Source of the DNA: Typhlomys cinereus
Taxonomy: Eukaryota; Chordata; Mammalia; Rodentia; Platacanthomyidae
DNA length: 64,000 nt
Direction of reading: 5' to 3'
Assembly: GCA_023101885.1 (NCBI GenBank)
Contig: JALPQD010000231.1
Location: forward strand, 2,070,042 to 2,134,041
The notes under the pieces: generated by a model
Databases searched by the model: none
Seen by the model: the letters and a program-made list of their open reading frames with translations, nothing else
Told to the model about the DNA's origin: nothing
Translations under genes and position numbers: made by a program
Shown: piece after piece, positions 1-36,200 of the stretch
Numbering within the stretch: position 1 is the first letter of the stretch
How the letters are laid out: every line of letters begins with the position of its first letter

Positions 1-79
1 TTTAGCAATCTACCTTGGTTTTTGACCAAAAGAGTTATGCTTAGCAGATGCTTTATTGAATCAAGATTCACATTCTATA

Positions 80-469
80 CTCCACAAAGTTAGGGCTGCA
101 GTAGCTATAATTGGACTTTGCATGACCTGTGCAATGACTGACATGTCAACAACCCCCCAAAGTCTAGCATGGATCACAGGCACTAGGATCCTTAGAGGCA
201 AGGGATTAACAGTCATAATAGTGTTACCATACTAAAGGGAAGCCCAAGAAAGGGCTCTGGGCAATGCTCAGAGGGAAGTTTGACATTCACACTAAAGGAT
301 GCTCCAGGGAATGGGAGGGAGGAAGGGGGACACTGGGAGAAAGGGAAGGAGGGGATGAAAGGAAGGGAAAAAGGGGGGAAGGGTACAAGGGGGTCTGGGG
401 AAGGGTGGAGGAAGGGAGGGGACCAGGGTACCTATTAAGCTTGTATGATTGGGAAAATAAATATTAAAA
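80..469 (+). mobile_element. 5'-truncated L1 insertion (3' UTR end) with target-site duplication
   Basis: A G/A-rich polypurine tract (about 310-425) is followed by the L1 end motif cctattaagcttgtatga and an A-rich tail. The same end motif occurs in the full-length L1 on the minus strand. A perfect 17-bp duplication, aagattcacattctata, flanks it at 63-79 and 470-486. It lies in an MSH4 intron. Confidence 0.88.
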
Positions 470-869
470 AAGATTCACATTCTATATGAGTTCACAAACT
501 AAAGTTGGTAATAAAACCAGTTTCATTACATATAAAATACAGAACAAAATAATGGAAAAAGCTAAGAAAGTAGATATTACCAGAATTTTGGCTTGAGTAG
601 TCACTATCCTTGATGGCTGACAATTGTAGTGTCCTATTGCTGCATCTCACAACACATGTTTGATTCCCTCATCTTTACTGAAGAAGGCAACTTGTATTTC
701 TTTCCAGCGAGCTCTTGCTGTATGGCTTAAGGAAGTGTTTATGATGGAAAGGCATGAAGTCAAACTTTTTATAATGTTCCCGTAGAGATCATTTTGTACT
801 CGTAGACACAGTATCTGTGTTTTGGGAGATTTTTTTTTTTAATCAGATTTTAGAACTATTTAAGAATGA

Positions 870-955
870 TCTTCGGGGGGAGGAGAAGGGAGGGAGGGAA
901 CCGGTGCACCTATTAAGTTTGTATGAGCAGAGACAATAAAAAATGTTAAAAAAAG
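870..955 (+). mobile_element. L1 3'-end fragment
   Basis: A short G-rich tract is followed by cctattaagtttgtatga and an A-rich tail, the same terminus as the full-length L1 in this window. It is a severely 5'-truncated copy. Confidence 0.8.
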
Positions 956-960
956 AATGA

Positions 961-984
961 GTATATATATATATATATATATAT
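961..984. repeat. (TA)n microsatellite
   Basis: Twelve TA units, directly after an L1 3'-end fragment. Confidence 0.9.
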
Positions 985-1046
985 CAGTTATTTTAAAATA
1001 ACCTTCACCAAAAGTTAGCTATCATTAACTCTGATTCTCATTGTAA

Positions 1047-25248
<24,202 letters not shown>

Positions 25249-25450
25249 AGGATATTAACAACTCACATCTTGTACTGGTTAACCAGTATGTCTTCATATA
25301 AGAACCATATTCATTTACCTCCCAAAAGTAAAAGAAAATTTTTGCTCTTTATATTTAATGTTAAACTTCAGAACTTTTGTATGTATTCTACATGGAAGTG
25401 CTAGTTTTTCTCGATAGCTATTTAAAATAAAGATTTTTATGTTAAAAACA
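25249..25450 (+). other. MSH4: MSH4 3' UTR with polyadenylation signal
   Basis: An A/T-rich stretch of about 200 bp follows the MSH4 stop. It contains a canonical AATAAA at 25426-25431, and cleavage would be expected roughly 15-25 bp later. The extent of the UTR is inferred from this signal only. Confidence 0.75.
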
Positions 25451-27874
25451 TAATATACCATTTATTCTCATTTCTGAAAAACAACATTAAGCCTGTTCTT
25501 ACATACATTAAGTTTATACTTTGAAACTGTAGTTCAGAATATTGACATAAATAGCTTAACAACTCATTTTTAGGTCTGGAAAGTTGAGCTTTTACATTCT
25601 ATTCTGATAGAAGTCTCTATAATCCAGTAATTTCTTAACCAGGTTTCCCAAAATTCTAACAACTGGTGATTCTGAAGTTTATTAGAATGGTACTTGGGAT
25701 TAATTTTTTTCCATTCAGTATACTGTTAAAGGATGCAAATGAACAGGTGTTTTGCAAGGTGGAGAGAAATTCTGCAAAGGGATTCATTACCACTAGCCAT
25801 GTCTCCTAGACACTCAGAAGTCCCAACTCTGCTCCCTGACTCCTCCCTTCCTAATTTGCACTTTCGGCCACCTTTAAGAGATGCACGGAAGGCATCTAAT
25901 TTATTTGCCCCCATTATGGATCCCCGGAGGAGCATTTTTTTAAACTTTGATTTATTTATACTACTTAATACAATATAAGTGAGTCTTTAAGCGATGACAA
26001 AAATATCTAATACCTGTTCAGAAACATTTCAAAGTGCAATGGTTCCATGAGCATGTGGCTTTCGCCACCGCTTCCGCGATGCCGTCTGCCTAACGTGTTT
26101 TGGTGGAGGAGCAGAGGAAACAGACCTGTTCGTTACCTTGAAAGCCTTTGTCTTCTCAGCCACCTCAGGTTCCCAGTTCCGTGTCATGGCCGACTTCTTA
26201 GCCACACAAAGTATCTGAGGTAACATTTTTAGCTAGTTATTCATAAGTGATGTAATCAGAGTAATTTGGCCAAAAAGTTACAGATGATGCCATATGCTCT
26301 TAATATTTGGATATTTTACAGTGTATTTGTTGATTTTATTAAACTTTTTCTTAGCCTGCCAATATAATCATCCAAATAGATTAAAGACGTCATCATTTAA
26401 GTGATGTGCATACAGTGTTGAAAAGGTAAATGCGAACTGATGCTCTTGTGCTTTCCGTATATAAATTGTGCATCAGAATCGTCACCGTTACGTGCATTTC
26501 AGTTGCCATGTGCAGTGGTTAGTTTGCTGCGCTCGTTCCTGGAGCCGGGTGTGCACCTCGGCCTTGCGGCAGATTCTGGGGCAACCTGAGGAGGGGGCTT
26601 TAGCAGAGTGTCAGGAAGAGAAGCAAGGAAGAGGGAGAGGCACTAGCTGGCATGGGGCCGTAGTGGGTGGGGGTTCAGTGAAACAGCAGAGCATGAAATA
26701 TGCTGAACTTGTGTCCTCGTGGACTTAACGTCACGTTCATGTCCACCAGACTTTGAAGACTTTTTTCGTCAAAGCTTTTGGTGCAAAACACTGCAGTCAG
26801 TAGAATAGTCCCTTTTACTGTAGATTTGAGATACTAGTTCTTAAAATTAATTACTTTCTCTTAAGCTATTTCGTGTGGAGCAGAGACATACCGTGAAGCG
26901 AATCAGATGGAGACAAAGCTGAGCCCTGAATGGAGGTGGGTGTCGAAGAGACCCTCCATTCTTTTAGATCTGTCGCTGCACTTTCAGTCCTTCGCTTTCT
27001 TAAGATGCGGATGATCTCTCACAGGCGGGCCTTTCGCCCTAATGCTGTGACGTTTTAGCCGCCGCCTCGGCTTCCACCTCAGGCTCTTACCGGGCAGTTC
27101 CCCTTTCTCCCCCCGGATGAAATCCACCCGGCAAAGCCGTCGAGTCGAGGTGAAGCTCGTGGATTGAAAGGGAAAGCAGCTCATCTTCAAGTCATATGTT
27201 TATGTAGAGTTTCATAGCGTAAAATCAGCTTTCTCATCTACACCCTTACGGATCTTAGCACAAGTACGGCCACACAGCCCCACCCTATTCAGGTTGCTCG
27301 CTTGTGTTGCCTTCAACCATGACCAGGTCACAGCCCTTAGGGTCCGTTTACTCCCAGAGTGCTCAGCAGAAGGGATCATGCACCTTATGACCTTTGACAT
27401 CCCTGTTATACCTTTTGGTTGCAGTAGGTTGGTATCAATTTGTTTAGCCATTTATTCATGGAAGAACATGTGGTTTTCCATGTCGGTACTCATGAGAGCT
27501 ATCGTGAGCCTTCCTCACAAGTCCTTGTTGTGGTAGCATAAATTCACATATATCTGTGGGAAATGAGCAAACAACAGTTCCTTCGTGCATTAGTGGACGT
27601 TAGCTTCACACAAGAGCAGTTGCACAAGTCCCTGTCATTGGCTCTCAGGTCATTGTCATGGTATTGTCAGTTTCCTTTTCAAGATTTAGGCATTGTGACA
27701 AGTGTTATAAGAAATGTCTTTTTAAAATTTTAAAGTATTCTGGTAATTCTTTAACCAGCAGTGACATTTTATTTCTTTTTCCTGAAAAGTTTTAGCTTCT
27801 TTTAGCAGCACATTTCAAAATCTGCCCCTCAAGCAAACTTTTAGACTAGTTCTTACTCTTAGAAAACTACAAAG
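25451..27874. other. Intergenic stretch downstream of MSH4
   Basis: It is A/T-rich with a modest CpG-containing patch at 26980-27200. Minus-strand open frames at 26226-26029, 27190-26984 and 27451-27212 are Arg/Lys-rich but not recognised, and have no visible domain. No gene is called. Confidence 0.5.
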
Positions 27875-28090
27875 CAGGCTGGAGCGATGGCTCAGGGGTT
27901 AAGACTGTCTGCAAAGCAGAAGGTCTGAGTTCAAATCCCACATTCCCCAGCAGAGCAAAAAGGAGGTGGAAGCAATCCAGGATGACTCCTGAAGTTATCC
28001 TTGACTCTCCACAGAGACACACAGTGCTTTCTGATACACACACACACACACACACACATACACACACACGCATGCACAATAAAAATTAAG
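27875..28090 (+). mobile_element. tRNA-derived SINE, subtype A, internally deleted
   Basis: The head aggctggagcgatggctcag and the body end are present with a (CA)n tail at 28037-28071. The middle of the body is missing (about 70 bp). Confidence 0.82.
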
Positions 28091-28576
28091 TTTTTTAAAA
28101 AAGCTATAAAGCAAATCTCATTCAATGTTTATTTATTATGGACCAGGCAATGTATTGGACAAAGGTAGGGTGTCCAGTGAGGAAGACTTCACAGTACCGA
28201 AGAGGAAATGTTTGTCGCAGGAGGTCTTCAGCACAGCACTGCACTATGGTGCAGTTCAGACGGCAGCATGCCGGCGTCAGGAAAGGGAATTTTAAATGCA
28301 CACAAGGATCGGATCACGCGTAGCGTCAAGCGGCAAAGCAGTGGGCAGTTGGGTCTCACTGGAGTGCAGAGGAACAAGAGGAAGAAGCTAGATACCATGA
28401 GGCGTGTGGCCCGTGAACCTCTGTAGAGCCGAGAGCCTGTTGGGCAGGGCTGGTGCTGAGAGCGCGGGTCAGGTTTGCATCACGGTGCAGAAGGAACGAT
28501 TCTGAGCCGGATGCTTGATGCCAGACTCGAGACCAGAGCTCAAGAGAAGCACTGAGATAGGATGGTGTGAGGGAGA

Positions 28577-28828
28577 TGGTGTGTGTGCGTGCGTGCGTGT
28601 GTGTAGGAGACTGTGTGCGTGCGTGTGTGTGTGTGTAGGAGACTGTGTGTGTGTGTAGGAGAAAGGAGACTGTGCATGTGTGTGTATGTGTGTGTGTGTA
28701 TGCGTGTGTGTGTGTGTAGGAGAAAGGAGACTGTGCATGTGTGTGTATGTGTGTGTGTGTGTGTGTCTGTAGGAGACTGTGTATGTGTAGGAGAAAGGAG
28801 ACTGTACGTGTGTAGGAGACTGTGTGTG

Positions 28829-28862
<34 letters not shown>
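28577..28862. repeat. Complex TG-rich microsatellite with taggaga interruptions
   Basis: (TG)n runs are broken by repeated gtaggagactgtg and gtaggagaaaggagactg segments, giving a higher-order repeat of roughly 60 bp. Confidence 0.9.
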
Positions 28863-28864
<2 letters not shown>

Positions 28865-29250
28865 TAGGAGAACCCAGGCCTCAGAGGAAGACAATAACAC
28901 TGAGTCTATTAAAAGAGACTTGGGAAGTCGTTGACCAGTTTCAGTGATCTCAAGTGATCTCATTTGCTAGCGAAGGAAACGTTGAGTTTTGCAGGGAGGT
29001 ATATTGAAGACTCAACCTTCAGAGCCTTAGATTGGGAACTTGACTGGAAAGAGAATCATTGCAAACGTAATTATAAGATGAGGTCACCCGAACTGAGGAG
29101 GCGTCATCAACAGAGCCCCAGAGGGGTGTCCTGGTGTCATGAGAGGAGTGCCACGTCATGCCATGCTTAAGGAGTCGTAGGGTATGCCCAGGACCGCGCC
29201 CTGCAGAAGGAAGCCATGGAGCTGCCCGAAATGGACAGTCAAGGTGCAGA

Positions 29251-30590
29251 TCTCTCCCCGTCTGTAGAAATGAAGACCTCTCCCTGTGGGAAATGAAGAC
29301 CCCCCTCTCCCTGTCTGTAGAAATGAAGACCCCCTCTCCCTGTGGGAAATGAAGACCCGCTCTCCCTGTGGGAAATAAAGACCCCCCTCTCCCTGTGGGA
29401 AATGAAGACCCCCTCTCCCTGTGGGAAATGAAGACCCCCTCTTCCTGTCTGTGGAAATGAAGACCCCCCTCCCTGTCTGTGGAAATGAAGACCCCCCTCT
29501 CCCTGTCTGTGGAAATGAAGACCCCCTCTCCCTGTCTGTGGAAATGAAGACCCCTCTCCCTGTCTGTGGAAATGAAGACCCCCTCTCCCTGTCTGTAGAA
29601 ATGAAGACCCCCTCTCCCTGTGGGAAATGAAGACCCGCTCTCCCTGTGGGAAATGACCCCCTCTCCCTGTGGGAAATGAAGACCCCCTCTCCCTGTCTGT
29701 AGAAATGAAGACCTCCTCTCCTTGTGGGAAATGAAGACCTCTTCTCCCTGTGGGAAATGAAGACCCCCTCTTCCTGTCTGTGGGAAATGAAGACCCCCTC
29801 TCCCTGTGGGAAATGAAGACCCCCCTCTCCTAGTCTGTGGAAATGAAGACCCCCTCTCCCTGTCTGTGGGAAATGAAGACCCCCTCTCCTGTGGGAAATG
29901 AAGACCCCCTCTCCCAGTCTGTGGGAAAAGACCGAAGAACCCCTCTCTCCTGTCTGTGGAAATGAAGACCCCCCCTCTCCTTGTCTGTGGAAATGAAGAT
30001 CCCTCCCTGTCTGTGGAAATGAAACCCCCCGTGGAGAAGACCCCTCTCCCTGCCTGGGAGTCCCTCTGTCTGTGGAAATGAAGACCCCCCTTCATCCGTG
30101 GAAATGACCCCCCTGTCTGTGGAAATGAAGACCCCCCTCCCGTCTGGGAATAAGACCCCCCCTGTCCCTGTCTGTGGAAATGAAGACTCCTCCCTGTCTG
30201 GAATGCAGACCCCTTCAGTCGTGGGAAATGAAGACCCCCTCTCCCTGTCCTGTGGAATGAGATCCCTCCAATCTGAAATGAAGACCCCCCTCCGTCCGTG
30301 GGAAATAAGACCCCCTCTCCATCTGTGGAAATGAAGACCCCCTCCCTGTCTGTGGAATGAAGACCCCTCTCCCTGTCTGTGGAAATGAAGACCCCCTCTC
30401 CCAGTCTGTGAATAAGACCCCTCTTCTGTCTGTGAAATCTCCTGTCTGTGAAATAAAGACCCCCTCTCCCTGTCTGTGGAAATGAAGACCCCTCTCCCAG
30501 TCTGTGACTGAAGACCCCCTCTGGTCTGTGAAATGAAGACCCCCTCTCCCTAGTGGAGAGACCCCCCTCCCTTCTGTGAACGAAACCTCT
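29251..30590. repeat. Degenerate 26-29-bp minisatellite, about 1.3 kb
   Basis: About 50 units of the pattern ctccctgt(ctgt)gg(g)aaatgaagaccccc are present, with and without the ctgt insert. The plus strand is C/T-rich and the minus strand G/A-rich. Units are regular from 29251 to about 29930 and increasingly ragged, with many small indels, to 30590. The minus strand happens to be open for 563 codons (30710-29019). That frame is repeat-encoded and not a recognised gene. Confidence 0.95.
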
Positions 30591-31259
30591 CCTAGGCGCA
30601 GGCCTCCTGCTTCTGCTCCTGGGCCCAGGTGGGCTGGTGTTCTGCTGGCCGCTTGTGATGGGTGTTTTCCCGCATGCTCCTTCTCCACTGTCTGGCGACC
30701 ACCGAGTCATGCTGCCTGCAGATCAAAGGGATCACAGGGCTGCTAAGGAGGTTGCGGACCCCGGCCACAGTTCGTAACTGTCTGTGCTTGGAAACAATGT
30801 CTGCTCCCTAAATTCGTTGTGTCACTTCTGTTTTTCTTACGGTTCTACAATATATATCCTGTTTTCACAGGGTACGCAGGTTTGGGGTATAAACACTAGT
30901 ACTTGCTATGAATAAAAGCTCGGCTCACGACAGCCCTTGCTCCCGCTGACCCAGCCTCAACTCATTCCTACCGCCCAGTGGTTCTGGCAGATGGTTTGAG
31001 ACTTCGCCTTCTTCCCGGGAAGCTAGGGTCAGGGCTGCTGTGGCCCCAGCGAGGGCACCATGGGAGGAGGAGAACTGTAGTGATTCACCCACAAACCAAG
31101 GGATCGGAAAGACAGCTGGCAAGCTGCCAGCAGCCGGGGCGATTCGAGGACAAGCTTCTCCCTTCGCAGGGGCCTGGTCCTGTGGATCCCTAAGCTTAGA
31201 CTTCCAGGTTTCAGACTGAGACATGAGGTTTTGGTTATCTTAAGTCACACAGTTCACAG

Positions 31260-31495
31260 TATTTATTTTTTATTTATTTTTTGTGTGTCATGTGAGTATG
31301 TCCCTGTGGAGAACCAAGGGTGTCTTCAGGAATCATCCTGCATTGCTTCTACCGCCTTTTTGCTTCGCTCTGGGATTTTCCAGACTCCAAGGCCAGAAGT
31401 GCAGGTCACCAGGCTTTTACATGGGACCTGGGATCCAAACTCAGGACTTTCTGCTTTTGAGACAGAATCTTAACCCCTGAGCCGTCTCTCCAACC
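31260..31495 (-). mobile_element. tRNA-derived SINE, subtype A
   Basis: A minus-strand copy with its head end at 31495. The CA tail is almost absent. Confidence 0.8.
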
Positions 31496-32959
31496 TCATG
31501 GTATTTTCTTAAGGCAACTTCAGGAAGCTAAGTGGAAGGAAGCTAAATGGAAGGACGGTGGGTCATGGTTAATCAACCATGTTGAAAAGCATGGAAGGAG
31601 CCAGGAGGAGGAGTTCCAGAAACGTCCAGGCTGCTTCCTGCTCATTCTGGGATATGGGCTGTGTTCAGTGAGTGGCTAAGCCAAATTTATTAAGCTATTA
31701 AAGTTGAAGCTGTAAAAGAGGCAGATAAAAGAACAGGATGGAAATCAGCACAGCGTAAAAGGACATCTTGGCAGAGTTTCTGAGATGTGCCAACAACTCA
31801 GCATTTGCTTCTGTGCTAGGGTAAAGGCAGCTTCTTGGATTTCTTTATGTTAGCACATATTTCCATCAACTGTATAACTAGCATATGGTACTAGCTAAGG
31901 ACATTTTCAAGTGCTAGTGTGCTTAATATAGTATAGAATTCTCCTGTTCGTGTATTTAAATAGTCTACCATCTTTCAATATACGTTAATTAAGTACATAC
32001 ATACTTATGCAATTTTATTTTATAATGTATTTGTACTTAAGTAATAGTGGAGGGAAAGAAAATGTGATCCACATCATTCTATGTCTATATTACTTTGCTA
32101 TTTGCACCACTTCCAGAAGCTGTAATAGTAGCTCTTGCAATTTATTGTTACTGTAGAACCAGAGTAAACTTTATGAATTGTCAAAATTTTGATAGTCCCC
32201 GCTTGTAACCCACTGGTGGAAATGTCTCCTGTCTTCCACAATGCTGAACGACAAGCCCTAAAACACACTGGCAGTTGAGACAAATGTTGATTGTGAAGGA
32301 CATGAAGAGTGTGGGTCCGTCCTGTTTGTGAAGGAGCCGCGAGAAAACGACGCTGGCGAGCAGCAGGACTGTTTGCTGATGGCGCAGCCATCCCATGAGC
32401 TCCACATGGCGCGTGGGGTCACAAGACATGGGGTGATCAAGGCAGATGTGTCTCACTGACGAGCCCTGGGCCCGGGGAGTTCCAGCCTACTCAGCCTTTG
32501 CTTTGGGGGTCACCAGCTGTCTCCACATGGTCAGCAGACCCACTCTCTGCTCAAAAGACCCCACACGGTACAAGCAGGCTAAGGAATCAGTAGTGAGGGG
32601 CCTCTCATGTGATCCGAGCATTCGGGTCAGAGACATCAGAGGCCTGTTCACCACCATTTCATCTTTGCGACAAGCTAGACCTCAGAGAAAAGTCTAGTGC
32701 CTGCATATCTACAGAGAGCTACACATGGGCGTTTGAATAAACTTGCATTTTAAGAGATTAGCATTAAGGCAGTAACAGCTTCACAGATAACATTTTTGCT
32801 TTGACATATTAGATTAGAATCTTTTCTCTCTGTGTCTTAAGGCACATGATTTCTTCCAGTGTCTAAAGACAACAGATGGAGTCTAATGCCGACTCAGCAG
32901 TGTAGACTCGGGATCCCCTGTGACAATATGTCCTAATGAAACAGTCAACGTAGAGACAC

Positions 32960-33021
32960 CTCCATGAAGTTAGTAGTTTATTGACTTCTAAGTTGCACAG
33001 TGGTGACCATCTGTAGAGAAC
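32960..33021 (-). other. ASB17: ASB17 short 3' UTR with polyadenylation signal
   Basis: On the minus strand AATAAA is found about 40 bp after the stop (TTTATT on the plus strand, 32977-32982). This predicts a very short 3' UTR. The cleavage point is inferred. Confidence 0.7.
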
Positions 33022-33228
33022 TTAGCTTTCTAAATTCAGGTAGTTCTGTAAACGAGCTGGAGTTGGAAGTGAAAATATTCCATTTGGAAGCATATTGTTG
33101 GCCAGTAGCTGGGTCCTGATGGTCATTCTGCAAAGGTGAACCAGCTCACATGGGTCTCTGTATCTTGTTGAAGGAATGTAGTCCAACCAGTTTGGAATAA
33201 TCGGGCGTCTTCCTAAACTCAGCTGTGT
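33022..33228 (-). CDS. ASB17: ASB17 coding exon 3 (SOCS box)
   Basis: The exon is 207 bp including TAA, with acceptor cccttag. In the ancestral frame it reads [20 protein letters not shown], then [18 protein letters not shown], and ends QNYLNLES. It contains the Elongin-BC box (L-x3-C-x3-I) and a Cul5 box with LPTP. It is open in that frame but is reached out of frame because of the exon 2 insertion. It lies below the usual ORF size cut-off. Confidence 0.94.
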   Translation of the reverse strand, partial: TQLSLGRRPIIPNWLDYIPSTRYRDPCELVHLCRMTIRTQLLANNMLPNGIFSLPTPARLQNYLNLES

Positions 33229-36200
33229 CTAAGGGAAGGGGAAATGCATCATTGCTAAGGCACAGGAATAGTACGAAGGATTTAACATTTTTCTCTTTTA
33301 CATAAATCCAGAAAAGAGATCTTGAATTTATGTAACTAGTTTAACCCTTTTCAAAGTATTTTCACTTGGGGCAGGCATTTTATTCTTGTCTTATTCCCAC
33401 AGTGGTGAAGTTTAATATGTGGAAAGGCACAAAGCAAAGTTGTTCACAGATAAGACTGGATTATTTCTTTGTTTTACACGAGCCACATTCCTGTCTCATC
33501 ATCTAGAGGACTGTGCTCAACATGTCCATACACTGAGTCATCAGGGAGACTAAACATTACCAGTGCTCACTGTGTGTGTGCGTGTGCATGTGCATGCGTG
33601 TGCGTGCGTGTGTGTGCGATGTATGCGTCCGTGCGAGCATGCATGTACCAAGGTGCACATGTGATTGTCAGAGGAAAACTTCGTGAAGTTACTTCTCCTC
33701 ATCCAGTTTACATTTTCTATTTTATTATTTTATTATTTTTATTTTTACACGTGTGTGAACATGTGTATGTATGCACACCAGAGGGCATGTGAATGTATGT
33801 GCTTGTGGAGGCCCAAGGGTGATATCAAGTATCGCCACCCTAGACTGCTCTACCTCCTATTTGCTTTGTTCTAGGGCCTCCCAAACAGGACCAGAATCGT
33901 AGGCCACCACCATTTCTTTCCAACATTTTTACACAAGATCCAAAATCCAAACTCAGGTCCTTCTGCTTGCGAGACAGAGGCTTTAACACCTCAGTCATCT
34001 TTCCACTCTCTCCATTTTTAATGTGAATTCTGGCAACTGAACTTAGGTTATCAGACTTTGATTGGTAAGCACCCTACCTGCTGAGCCATCTCATTGATCT
34101 TTATGAGTTTATTTCTGAAGTTAGACTTTCAGAAGTGAGGAGAACTGTTGGTCCCTTGTTTTCGTGGCTGGTTTACATTTATTGGAGTAACCTTGCATTA
34201 AGCAGGTATACATCTTGCTAAAGTGTGGGAGCTTCAATTTGATACTGCAACTGGCTATTCATTTGAAGCGCGAGCATCGCCTACATGTGACTGATCTTTT
34301 TCTCTAGCTCGGTCTCTTCTAAAAACCTTATTAAGGAGGAGATATTCACATTTCTGAGAGATATTTTCAGTTGAATAAATATTTTAAGCCTTTATATTTC
34401 TGTAATGCTTAAAATTGCTTTGGGATCTTGAAGGGAAAATCCTATTTCTCGGTATGTGACTGTATTTGTGGAGAGAAATGGAACTGTCATTTTGAAATAT
34501 TTCTTTTGGAAAGGAGAGCTCTTAAAATTTTGATTCCTTTTAGAAGATATGAATCTTAATAAACACAGCTTATTATGGGAATATAATGTATATCTACTTA
34601 GCAAGCACTTAACTGTAAATTTAACTTTTTAAAAAATATTTATTTTCCTAGTTTTTTAGTTATTTTATTTTTCTTGTTTTACAAGCGCATTGAGTGCTCA
34701 TCCCACGTCCCTTCACTTCCCCTTCCATCCATCCCTCTTTCCTCTCCTGTCTTCAACCCCTCCCACTCCCTCCCACCCTCCTGGCCATCTGATCCGTCTG
34801 GCCTACCTACTCTTTTATTTTTTTTCAAATTTTTCTACTTTTACAAACATATTGAGCACCGATCCCTGCTTCCCTCCATTGTCCCTCCCTTCCATCCTTC
34901 CATCGATCCACCCTCTTGCCTGTCTACTTCTATGGATCCCCGGGTTGCCCCTGGCCTGTCTACTCCTGTGGGGTTCAGGCCTCTGTGACACACCAGATTA
35001 CCTCTCCTAAGATCACCCCGCCGAGAGGGGCATTTTTCCTTCACTCACCCAGCTTCAGTCCCCAAGGTTTCCACTGTATATTCTTATCTCTCTTCAGTTC
35101 CTTGATAGAATATGGGGACATGTTGGTGTGTCAGTCATGATGCAGGTCTGGTCAGGACAAGTCTCACTGCAGTGAGTTCCCGGATGCAGCGGTCCTGCCT
35201 TGAGGGGGTGTCTTGTCCAAAGGCGACCCTTCCCATCTTTAGGTGCTTACAGTCTCACCACCCCCTCTTTCCGAGGCTCCCAAAGCCTTCGGGTGGCGAG
35301 ATCGGGTTGGTCTGGTGTTGGTGGGCCTCTGAGTCCTTGGCCCTCTGCGTTACGGTCACGTCCGTCCACTTCACTGCCCCTCTGCTGGCCTAGACTGCGT
35401 CGTGTCAGGGTGTTGAGATGCTCTGCCTTTCTCGTGGGGAAGATTTCTAGGCTGAGTGCTAAGTGCCCTTCAGATCTATGAGTATAATGGGAGCTATGTA
35501 AATTTAACTTTTAAAATCCATGTTCACCAAGTTGAGTTCTGAAGGAAAACATTCACAGTTTTGGCTAATGGGCATCTCCCCTAGGAGCACCTGCACGACG
35601 ACTGCTTTGCCGCGGGTGTGACCCCCACAGCGCCGTCCTCCCACCTGGCTCCAGGACGCGCTCACCTCTATCTCCCTGACCGAAATGGCTGCCAGCACCC
35701 TGGAGCAGAGCGCTAAAGCATGCTTTGGCGTCTTCCTGGATGTCGATCAGCTCGTGGTCCACCATGATTCTCACTCGGGAAGGGTAGAGTAGTATAGTCA
35801 GGACGATGTTGATGGGGTTGCGTTCTCTGTCCAAGATTCCGTACTGGAGGAGGATTTTGAGGATGTTCGCCTGTCTTGTCTGAGCCACGTAGAGGAGAGG
35901 GGTGATGCCGCTCAAGGGGCTGGGGCAGTACACGGGCGTGAAAGTTCTGGGGGTCAGAGAGAGAGGAGAGAACCGCAGCGTTACCTCGGAACCGACTGTG
36001 CGTGTGATGCAAGCTAGAGCCCGCGCCTTCACCCCGTCACCAGACCAAGGCGACAGGAAGCGCCTGCTGCTGCCCGCTGCCCTTTGCCAGTGGGAGGCAG
36101 GAAAGCTCTGCGGCTCCCTGAGCACCCCGGCCGGGTGAGAAAGAGCTGCAGAGCCCACAGCGCACTGCAGAACCTAAAAGGGAAGTATCTTTTGTATTTC

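Noticed and set aside
26029..27451. Basic minus-strand frames as a possible ribosomal-protein retrocopy
   Set aside because: I compared them mentally with several ribosomal proteins and found no match. There is no poly-A tail or target duplication.
28469..28963. 164-codon His/Thr-rich minus-strand frame
   Set aside because: It is produced by the TG-rich microsatellite.
29251..30590. CRISPR array
   Set aside because: The units are directly adjacent with no unique spacers, and the genome is mammalian.
29019..30710. 563-codon minus-strand open frame as a gene
   Set aside because: It is entirely the translation of a minisatellite, with ragged unit lengths and no conserved domain or start context.
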